From contig BGKB01000118.1 of assembly GCA_003116975.1 (NCBI GenBank), forward strand, positions 157,561 through 221,560: a stretch of DNA of 64,000 nt. Direction: 5' to 3'. Below, piece by piece: positions 47,201 to 54,119 of the stretch. Position numbers and translations under genes: made by a program. Origin of the DNA: Aurantiochytrium sp. KH105. Its lineage: Eukaryota; Sar; Bigyra; Thraustochytrida; Thraustochytriidae. The notes below the pieces were generated by a model. The model did not search any database, had not been told where the DNA came from, and saw only the letters and a list, made by a program, of their open reading frames with translations. Every line of letters starts with the position of its first letter. Position 1 is the stretch's first letter.

Positions 47201-50200
47201 AAGCTTGCTGGGAAGCTGTCCCTTAGACCTTTGCGCGCGCGCCTTGTCGTCGTCGTCGTCGTCGTCTTTACGACCAGAGCTTTGGATTGTGTCATTTTCA
47301 CTCTCCGAAGCCGATTTGGACCCAGACTCGGACGCTTCGTGCGATCTCGGCGCGCCAAGCTTGCTTGGAAGACGGAGCTTCGCATTCTTTGCGGCGTTCG
47401 CACCAGCAATTGCACCAGCGCCAGCCTTTCCGTCACTGCCATTCCCGTCATCGTCGTAATCCACATGATCGCTTTCAGAATCAGAACCAGATTCAGAATC
47501 AGAGCCAGAGCCAGAAACACCTGGAGCGGCTACAGGAGCATTCTTGGTGAAACCTTCTCCACTTTCCCTGTTCGCCAATGAGACGTCGCTCTCGTCATCG
47601 ACATCATCACCATTCGCACCCAGTTCGTCCACAGCGCGAGGTATGCCATCAGCGTTGGAGCCGGATACACTCGATCCTTGAGATGCGCCATCGTCCGTGA
47701 CTGTTTTAGGTGCTGCTTGAGCATTCCTTTGGCTGGTGATTTTTTTCTGCCCTTCAGCACCAATCCCTGGCTGCTCGATGTCGACACCTCTAAGGGACCC
47801 TTCGTCTTCCTCGTCTTCCCCTTCGATTTCATCGTCGCCGCTCTCGGCCGCTTCATTCACCACTTCCATAACAACTTCGTGATCCTCGTTGACGTCGCTC
47901 TCGCTCAGCTCCGAGCCTTCCTCATACGAGCCATCCGAGGATCCATCGTCCTCTTCATCATCGACCTCCTCTTCTTCTTCATCGTCATCGTCGTCATCAT
48001 CCTCGGATTCGGAAGATTCATTGGGTCCATATGGGACGATGGGGCGGCGGGGCTTTTGTGCGGCCTCCTTGGCTCTCCTTGCGTCAGCCTCTGCTCGGGC
48101 ACGCTTACGCGCTGCAGCAGCCCTCATGCTAGGCGTCATAATTCCTGGAGTTACGACCCCAGCGGCAGCCTCATTCTCTGCATGACTTGGGGAAGGCTGG
48201 CGCGCCTGTTCCGACTTTTCGAGACGGTTGCCAAGGACCTTTTTTCTGATGGCTTCGAGTTTTCGCGCAGTCTCCGGCGAGTTCAGCTTGACCTTGAGCT
48301 CGTAAATCAAGTCGCCCTCTCCTAGACCTTCGTCCGTGTATCCCTCTGAAGCCTCTGAAACCTCATCGTCAACCTCTTGCGCATCTGCGCCAGAACGCGG
48401 CGAGCGCGCGGTCCGAGCAGCAGGGCTTCGTGACCGAGCTTCATTCTCGTTCTCACCCTCGCTTTCATCAACACCTTCTTCTTCTTCTTCTTCTTCTTCT
48501 TCTTCGTTCTCATCGTAGTCCTCGTCCTCGTCCTCGTCCTCGTCATCATCTTCTTCCACGTACTCGTACTCTTCGCCGTCAATCTTGATCATCGAGCGAC
48601 TGCTTGTTTGTGTCGCAAGCATATCCCTGATCGACTTCATCTCCTCGAAGAGACGATGCTGCACAGCCACGTGCTCGGACTGCTGAGCGTCAAGCCTTTG
48701 TTCGAGATCCCTGCAGCGCGCCTCAAGCTCCTCCTTCTCTTTGAGGGCTTCGGCCCGAAATTGGCGCAGCTCTGCCTCGGAACGGGATACCTCACGTCCT
48801 CGCTGCGTACGAGACGATGATTCCCCCTCGACATCCTCGTTTTCGGTCTCGTTCTCCGAGGCATCGTCCGAGGTCTTGCGTCGGCGTCTTCTTCCGTCGT
48901 TTGCTGACTGGCGAGTATTACGCCAGTGACGGCCATTGTCTTCCTCTTCGTCATCGTCGTCTTGGCGACGACCGAGGGTACCACGCGTCACTGTTGGCTT
49001 TCTTTGTCCGCTGCCACGCTGATATTCGCCGCTCTTGGCTGGCTCACGGCCCGTGAGTTGACCTTGGCGTGGATCACCACGTGCTTGCTGGTGCGAGGTG
49101 TCGCTGGCGCTGAGAAGGGCGGCTTTTTGCTTGTGGAGTGCCATGCGAGCCTTCATGCTAGACATTGCCGAGAGAATCTCATCTGCCTCTGCCTGGAGTG
49201 CAGGTGTTTCATCAGACTCGAAAGCTTGACCCGGCGCTTGATCACCACCGGGTTGCTTCGTCACCTGCGCAGAGCGCTTGTAGGACGTCTTCGGAACGCG
49301 ATCTTTGTGAAGGGCCATACGCGTCTTCATACTGGTCATAGCGCTAAGCATTTCGTCAACGTCCATTTGCTTCTCGCCAAATTTGCCTCGCGGCTGCTTT
49401 TTCTTCGTCGCGACTTTACTCTTCTTCTGTGCATCTCTTTCCTCGCTCTCTTGGACTGCTTTGGCCTGTGAGATGAACGACTTCACTTTGTTGACGATTG
49501 TCTGTTCCTTGTCTTCTGCATCACCATAGTACGCATGTTCGCGGCGGCCCAGGGGGACCATTTCATCGGGCACAATGACGTCTTGGAGCCCAACCTCGAT
49601 CTCAAAACTTTCGTCATCATCGACGTCATCATCCGAGGCAATTTCTGAAAAATTCTTTTCCTTGCGTGCAGGGCGGCAGACGGAGGCAGACTCATCGTCG
49701 TCGTGAAGAATTCCAATAACATACTGTCCGTCGTCACTTCCGGGGCCAGGGCCCAGCTGAGAGGGAGGGCCTGCGACGTGGTCACTCGCGACCGACGCGG
49801 CTTCATCTTGACTAGAGCGATCCGAAAGCTCGTCAAGCTGACTGTTTGCGCCTGGTCGGATATCGTCGAGCGACACGAGATCTCCGTTCTCACTGTAGTC
49901 ATCGGCGGAGTCGCCTTGAAGGTGGTCATTTCCGTCACCATTTTCGTCGTCGTCGTCATCGTCATCCTCCTCGCTATCTGAGCTGCCGCGAGGAAATCCG
50001 AGCCCGTCCATGTTTTCGTGCGTGCGTCTATCGTTTCCAGACGCATTCGGTGAAAACTCAAGTGACGAAACGGATGCCTCACTGTCACGCACACTGCTCT
50101 CGCCGTCATCGTCACTCGAATAAGAAGGGAAGCCGAGGTCCTGGGTAGAAGAGGCCTCGTCGAAACCCCTTTCCGACTCGCTCGGGCTCGCAAGAATGTC

Positions 50201-51334
50201 CACATCGTCCTCGTCGAAGAATTCGTTCGACTCGTTGTCGTCGTCGTCTTCGCCGTCGTCCATGTGGCCAAACGCTTTCCTGTTTTCTCCAGCGGCTTTA
50301 CTCCGGTACTTGCGGTCGAACTCCATTGAACCCTCATCGGCACTGCTGAGACCTTCAGAATCGACGCTGCTCCTCGACTCGACGCGCGCGCGATGCTGTA
50401 AGTGCCACATGCGGCTTTTGTTCGCGATTTCTCCAGCGGATGTGACCGATTCTTGATCACTGGAATCCGGAACAAAACGAGGAGAGCGCGAGTGTTCTGC
50501 CTCGAGACGTTCCTTCATCGCAAGTTCGAGGAAGCCCAAGTCGTCGGTGCCATCAGCCGGAATTTCAAAGTCATCGGGATAGTCATCCGCATTACCGCTG
50601 AGCTGCGAAGGCTTATTCTTGGCAGGCCCTTTGCCCTGCTTCTTCTTGTTCTTCTTTTTCTCTTTGGCTGCGTCGAGTTTGAAGCGAAGCTCGTCGAGAG
50701 AAGGAAATCCCTTGGGCGTCGACTTGCCGCAAAGCTTGCGCGCCAGCAGCACCGTCTCATCTGTGTCTTGGAATGCGCGCGTCCGTTGGCTGACGAGGCC
50801 TTGGCTCACCATCTGGGCAGAGTCATTGCCGCCAGGAGTGTACCTGGCGTCGGGAGCACGAGCTGGGAGCTTGATAGCAGCAGCCTTTTGCTGTTGCTTT
50901 TGCTGTTGCTGCTGCTGCAATAGGTGGCCATTGTATCCCATAAATATCGAAGGTTGCGGAGCAGACTGTTGCTTTGGCTGTTGCTGCTTCTTTTGGCGAG
51001 ATGCACGCTCTTCGCGCAGCTTGCGCTCGAGCACGTCGCGAGGGCGTGACCCGGAGCGCGACCTGGACCTGTCCGTGACCGGGGCCTTGGCGTGACTTCG
51101 GCGCGCGCGCGACGCGTCTCGAGAGCGAGTTGCCTGCGCATCTTGATCCGCCTCGAGCGAGTCCTTCCTCCGCTGCGCGTACCCGAGGATCGCGTCGGGG
51201 TCTTCGAGCTCCATCTCCGCGGTGTCCTCGTCGGCGTCCGACTCGTACACAATGCCGGAGACCACGCCGTTCCGCATGGCGTCGTCGCTCAGAGCGTACG
51301 CGGAGGGCGGGTCGGCGCGGGCGTACGTCGCCAT
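44201..51334 (-). CDS. Giant Ser/Asp/Glu-rich repeat protein with C-terminal ankyrin segment
   Basis: Started at MATYARADPPSAYALSDD (51334); the longer ORF to 51769 adds a hydrophobic stretch from a GAAA/GAAT microsatellite. 2377 residues, mostly disordered acidic/serine clusters alternating with basic patches. An 18-residue motif (EILSAMSSMKARMALHK-like) occurs twice, at about 49130-49185 and 49305-49360. A coiled coil lies near 48600-48780. About 12 copies of a motif of the form RLPSGLANALKQNRKS, separated by SESESD clusters, lie at about 46050-47400. Poly-Ser/poly-Lys tracts occupy 45500-45760. Ankyrin-like repeats (SIWLAAKRGDLRKLKRFV; TPLYWACVMNQTKVVEFLL) lie at about 44630-44890, then a basic tail. 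Alternating acidic-Ser/basic modules recall Nopp140-type nucleolar proteins, but homology is not claimed. Confidence 0.85.
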   Translation of the reverse strand: MATYARADPPSAYALSDDAMRNGVVSGIVYESDADEDTAEMELEDPDAILGYAQRRKDSLEADQDAQATRSRDASRARRSHAKAPVTDRSRSRSGSRPRDVLERKLREERASRQKKQQQPKQQSAPQPSIFMGYNGHLLQQQQQQKQQQKAAAIKLPARAPDARYTPGGNDSAQMVSQGLVSQRTRAFQDTDETVLLARKLCGKSTPKGFPSLDELRFKLDAAKEKKKNKKKQGKGPAKNKPSQLSGNADDYPDDFEIPADGTDDLGFLELAMKERLEAEHSRSPRFVPDSSDQESVTSAGEIANKSRMWHLQHRARVESRSSVDSEGLSSADEGSMEFDRKYRSKAAGENRKAFGHMDDGEDDDDNESNEFFDEDDVDILASPSESERGFDEASSTQDLGFPSYSSDDDGESSVRDSEASVSSLEFSPNASGNDRRTHENMDGLGFPRGSSDSEEDDDDDDDENGDGNDHLQGDSADDYSENGDLVSLDDIRPGANSQLDELSDRSSQDEAASVASDHVAGPPSQLGPGPGSDDGQYVIGILHDDDESASVCRPARKEKNFSEIASDDDVDDDESFEIEVGLQDVIVPDEMVPLGRREHAYYGDAEDKEQTIVNKVKSFISQAKAVQESEERDAQKKSKVATKKKQPRGKFGEKQMDVDEMLSAMTSMKTRMALHKDRVPKTSYKRSAQVTKQPGGDQAPGQAFESDETPALQAEADEILSAMSSMKARMALHKQKAALLSASDTSHQQARGDPRQGQLTGREPAKSGEYQRGSGQRKPTVTRGTLGRRQDDDDEEEDNGRHWRNTRQSANDGRRRRRKTSDDASENETENEDVEGESSSRTQRGREVSRSEAELRQFRAEALKEKEELEARCRDLEQRLDAQQSEHVAVQHRLFEEMKSIRDMLATQTSSRSMIKIDGEEYEYVEEDDDEDEDEDEDYDENEEEEEEEEEEGVDESEGENENEARSRSPAARTARSPRSGADAQEVDDEVSEASEGYTDEGLGEGDLIYELKVKLNSPETARKLEAIRKKVLGNRLEKSEQARQPSPSHAENEAAAGVVTPGIMTPSMRAAAARKRARAEADARRAKEAAQKPRRPIVPYGPNESSESEDDDDDDDEEEEEVDDEEDDGSSDGSYEEGSELSESDVNEDHEVVMEVVNEAAESGDDEIEGEDEEDEGSLRGVDIEQPGIGAEGQKKITSQRNAQAAPKTVTDDGASQGSSVSGSNADGIPRAVDELGANGDDVDDESDVSLANRESGEGFTKNAPVAAPGVSGSGSDSESGSDSESDHVDYDDDGNGSDGKAGAGAIAGANAAKNAKLRLPSKLGAPRSHEASESGSKSASESENDTIQSSGRKDDDDDDDKARAQRSKGQLPSKLMTTSSANEDESGTEASSSSESEDEQKPKFRLPSKLAAAVQKGRDNDDVENASSKTGKKDAKMTSRLPSGLASALKQGRKSPSSESESGSDSSRSGSESESESDADAPKSKAQLPSSRNAVGKKGRTSYSGSDDDSDSSENDEDGRKPTSRLPSGLANALKQNRKSTSKSDEESESSKDERQTRSRLPSKLASAVKNGAKKGSGSSSSESESESESEHDDVTRKPTSRLPSGLSNALKQNRKSDSSDSDAEANRGKPTPRLPSNLANAVKKGAKKATSSSSEGESESESESDEDENTRNPMARLPSKLSSTAKKGRKPSLDSEDDEGSSDSDQEDAKPNSRLPSGLSNALKQSRKSAPDSDEDSEDARKSKARLPSSLSAAVKKGRKSSSSSSSGSEDESGSGSSDDSEDSRRKPRVRNAAMLAAAAANRKKGKGSWDSDDSDSDDDDDDDDDEEEEEDLKRTKSRASDGRRNLANLKKSSSSSSSSSKKKKKKKSTKSKKRRGSSSSSSASSSSSSSSSSSSSGSSSSGSDSDAASRRRKHGSRRARSVSASTSSTRSSSSSSSSGSSSEENSSDSSRRRPTRAADGDSSGRKSSRHDKKDKKRDDRSSGEDEQDDGGDRKKSNDDKGKQGSNRGGSGANKRGGTGDGDDSDSDKGSDDERGRGKASSDDDSDSEDERRNKNNKSKTHSLPQRRRAKVSIASYEKSSLWKDSRVRGKKNCVSIEEPEWKTDKDGVEYWDETCLYRAPDRNVTVVDVDMKPAVKNGGLEDWMLADYDSIWLAAKRGDLRKLKRFVMQGKKFDEVDKRGVDKDMDNTWLGKLFLAASKATSGRTPLYWACVMNQTKVVEFLLKKGAQDKDSQCYDGTSSPEIQEMLEGYGFKGSKTIDIEDMDEETKEKHKRVQQRRVEMSRTHDAPPASRPTSPTTPTSPSSARARDSSANLSSRSRKSSRTLFGFRRKSNASSTQLGNVADYGESKPGLVNKMKDAAKKAASKMKRNRT
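46050..47400 (-). repeat. Intragenic array of about 12 RLPS-type protein repeats
   Basis: Within the giant ORF the motif R-L-P-S-x-L-x-x-A-x-K-x-x-R-K-S recurs every roughly 35-50 codons, separated by Ser/Glu/Asp clusters. Examples are RLPSGLANALKQNRKS, RLPSKLASAVKNGAKK, RLPSNLANAVKKGAKK and RLPSSLSAAVKKGRKS. Two sub-types alternate (ANALKQxRKS and AxAVKKGxKK), implying duplication of a two-motif unit. Confidence 0.85.
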
Positions 51335-52572
51335 GGGCCTGGCCGGCTGCCTCGCTGCCTCGAGGCGTGGCGAGAGGCGCGAGGGGCCCGGGCGGGGGCG
51401 GCCAAGGCGGGATGGATGGAACGCGGGATGGCACGGCCTGGAATGGGATGGAATGGAATGGGATCGAGGAGCGCCGCAGTGCCGGGACCTGTTTCGGCAC
51501 GGCGCAGACGCACGCGAGGGCGCGCGGCGGGCGAGCGCGGCGTCGAGCGGGCCCGGTCTGGCCGGAGCCTGCCTGCCTGGCTGGCTGCCTGGCCGGCCGG
51601 CGCGAGCGAGAGCGCGCGGTGAGCGCGCGCGCGAGCGAGGTCTTCGAGTTTTGGCGGGGGAAAAGTGGATTCGAAACACTGATTCGAAACAAACAAACCA
51701 AGAAAACAAACAAAGCAGGGAAAGAAAGAATGAAAGAATGAATGAAAGAAAGAAAGAATGAATGACCAATGAAAGAAAGAATGAATGAATGAATGAATGA
51801 ATGAACGAAAGAAAGAAAGAACGAAAGAAAGAATGGAAAAGAGAGAGAGGGAGAGAGAGAAAAGAAAAAAGTGCCAGGTGCAGCGCGGCGCCTCGCGTCT
51901 AGCAAAGCCCTAGGAGGGCGTAAGAGAACAAGGCTCGCTCGCAAGCCAGCGAGCGAAAAGGTGTGCACGGGGTCGCGCCCCAGGAGAAGAGACTGTCATC
52001 GGCGAGCACGGACGGATTTGGCACAAGAGGAGGACGAGCTTGACGTGGTGGCGTGGCGTGGCTTGGGGATAACGGGCGAAACGACGCGAATGGGAGGGAA
52101 TGAAAAGGAATGGCGCCTGGTTGGAGGTGATGTTGTTTGGTGCTCGCGCCTCGCCATCTCGCCATCTCGCCATCTCGCTATATATTCCTCCATCGTGAAC
52201 CAAGACTATAGTATCTTGCACCAAAACCCGTCGCCATCAAAAATCGCTGTCTGGTTCAACGCCGCGATGCAATTAGATCGTCCGCAGGAGCAACATAAAG
52301 TTCCGTGGGCCGGCAATTCACAGTAGCCTTTCTGTTGTAAAAAAAAGAAAGTGGTCTATCGGGTTAGACCGAAATCGCAGGACGACTGGTTGGGCCGTGT
52401 GGTGGGTGGCCAAGAACCGGAGCGAGGCCAGCGACGACGGTGCTGAGCAGAGCGAAGACGGAGGACGCGAGTTTTCGCGCGAACGAAGACCCACGTCGAG
52501 CCCCTTCTCGGACCTGCGTCGAGCCTCTGACGTGGACACAGAAGCGCGGTTTCCGCAAGCGAGAAAGGAAAG
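51335..52572. promoter_or_regulatory. Divergent 5' region of the giant gene and MRTO4
   Basis: 1.24 kb. A GAAA/GAAT microsatellite occupies about 51720-51870 (then GA-rich), and CCATCTCG repeats lie at about 52153-52178. A TATATATT at about 52179 could serve the MRTO4 direction, though it is 390 bp from the ATG. ORFs here are low complexity; the one extending the giant gene upstream is rejected. Confidence 0.5.
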
Positions 52573-53301
52573 ATGCCCAAGTCGAAGCGCGCACGCGTGG
52601 TCCACCTGACCAAGACGGAGTCGAGGGGCCGAGCGCGCAAGTCGGAGCTCATGGACCTCGTGCAGCAGTGCTGCGATGAGTACAAGACGATCTACTTGTT
52701 CTCGTGCGACAACATGCGGTCGAACCCACTCAAGCAGCTCCGCATGGACATGAAGGACTCGCGCTTTATGTACGGCCGAAACAAGGTCATGCGGCTCGCT
52801 CTGGGCAAGACCAAGGCCGAGGCGTACCAGCCTGGAATGGAGAAGCTTGCGGAAAAGCTGCACAGCGAAATGGGTCTCCTTTTCACCAACACCAAGGCTG
52901 CTGAAGTGGAGGCCGAACTTGGCGACTTTAAGGAGATCGACTTTGCCCGCGCTGGCTTCAAGGCCGACAGGGACATTGAGGTCAAGGCAGGCCCCATTGT
53001 GGGCGAGCCCTCGTCCTCGTACGAGCCTCTTCGCAAACTTATGCTCCCCGTCAAGCTCAACAAGGGCGTCATCGAGCTCGAAGAGGACCATCGCGTATGT
53101 AGCAAGGGCGATGTTCTGACCCCCGAGCAGGCGCAGGCCCTCAAGTTCTTCAACGTCAAGCTCGCAGAGTTCCGCGTCAAGCTGCTCTACCGCTTTCGCG
53201 ACGGAGAGCTCACGCAGCTTGCTGAGGATACCATGGAAACGGAAGGCAAGGCCGACGAGGACGATGAGGACGACGAGGTTCTCGATGAAGATGACTTCTA
53301 A
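52573..53301 (+). CDS. MRTO4: MRTO4, ribosomal P0-like 60S assembly factor
   Basis: 242 residues, the expected length. It begins MPKSKRARVVHLTKT, the characteristic Mrt4 opening, followed by the L10/P0 fold: LMDLVQQCCDEYKTIYLFS, NPLKQLRMDMKDSRFMYGRN (P0-like RNA-binding region), GLLFTNTKAAEVEAEL. The second domain contains the GEPSSSYEPLRKLMLPVKL block typical of Mrt4. The C terminus is a Glu/Asp-rich tail (DEDDEDDEVLDEDDF). Mrt4 occupies the P0 site on pre-60S particles in the nucleolus and is exchanged for P0 before export. The start is the first Met with an A at -3. Confident. Confidence 0.95.
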   Translation: MPKSKRARVVHLTKTESRGRARKSELMDLVQQCCDEYKTIYLFSCDNMRSNPLKQLRMDMKDSRFMYGRNKVMRLALGKTKAEAYQPGMEKLAEKLHSEMGLLFTNTKAAEVEAELGDFKEIDFARAGFKADRDIEVKAGPIVGEPSSSYEPLRKLMLPVKLNKGVIELEEDHRVCSKGDVLTPEQAQALKFFNVKLAEFRVKLLYRFRDGELTQLAEDTMETEGKADEDDEDDEVLDEDDF

Positions 53302-53831
53302 GAAGAAAACATCATTGACGACGACGTGCCTCCTCCCGATGTTCCACTACACCGCGTCTTCTTACACTCTTCGCCGCGCAACTTCGTCGCTCCTTCCTCT
53401 TCTTCTTCTGAAAAGTGCTCTAGTTTCCATTTGCTCCTCCTCCTCCCCCCTTTTTTGCTCTCTCTTCTCAAATGCACCCGTGTTCGCAAGTACATACGTG
53501 GCCCCAAGCGATCGAAATGAAATCAGGTCGCTTATGAGGGCTATCACCGCCGCCTTTGCAAGCAAACGCTTGGATTATGCCGCAAACAAATAACATACGT
53601 TTTCCCTCTTGCCGGATATTACTCTCCTTTTCTCTCCTTGTGACTTCCTGCTGCCATCTGATTGTCTTTGCAGACCTCTTCTTTGTTTGCTAGCTAGCGT
53701 CATCCCCGTATGCAAAACATAGCGCTGGAACACGCACGCGGTAACAATCCGACTTCAGTACATCTTGAGACCTCTAGATCATCTGCAAGCTGAGGTCGAG
53801 ATGAGGAGCGAGCAAAAAGTTCTGTGGAACG
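53302..53831. other. Convergent 3' intergenic region
   Basis: 3' flanks of MRTO4 and of the PH-like gene, with pyrimidine-rich stretches (53390-53470). No gene seen. Confidence 0.5.
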
Positions 53832-54119
53832 TCAATTGGTCTCAGGGGCCATGGAGGTATCAGTGTCATCATCAGACAATTGTTCAGCTTCAAACTCGAG
53901 CCTCAAGCTGCGGATGTTGCGCTCGTCGGTCTCTTCGTTGAGATCAAAAGGCGAGGTCAGGTACAAGTGCTCGATGCAGCGCGCATGAACCTGAACCCAG
54001 ACCTCCGGAGAGGCAGCGTCTCCGTCACTGCACACGCGGACCACTCGGTACGCAGTGGCACTTTCGATCGTAATGAGACCGTCCGGAGCGACGAAAAATC
54101 TCAATGGGAGAGGCCACAT
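53832..54119 (-). CDS. C-terminal portion of the PH-like gene in a shifted frame
   Basis: A 95-codon ORF (MWPLPLRFFVAPDG, then LITIESATAYRVVRVC, acidic end DDDTDTSMAPETN) overlaps the end of the 54025-56829 ORF in another frame. Its composition is clearly protein-like, while the overlapping end of the upstream frame (RRSGRSHYDRKCHC) is not. Reading through with one base fewer in the CCC at about 54120 would join the two smoothly. It is therefore most likely the true C terminus of that gene, separated by a sequencing indel or a genuine frameshift. Confidence 0.65.
   Translation of the reverse strand: MWPLPLRFFVAPDGLITIESATAYRVVRVCSDGDAASPEVWVQVHARCIEHLYLTSPFDLNEETDERNIRSLRLEFEAEQLSDDDTDTSMAPETN

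Noticed and set aside
51335..51769. Hydrophobic N-terminal extension of the giant protein (HSFFLSFILSFFLS)
   Set aside because: Produced by a GAAA/GAAT microsatellite; the start at 51334 is followed by natural sequence.
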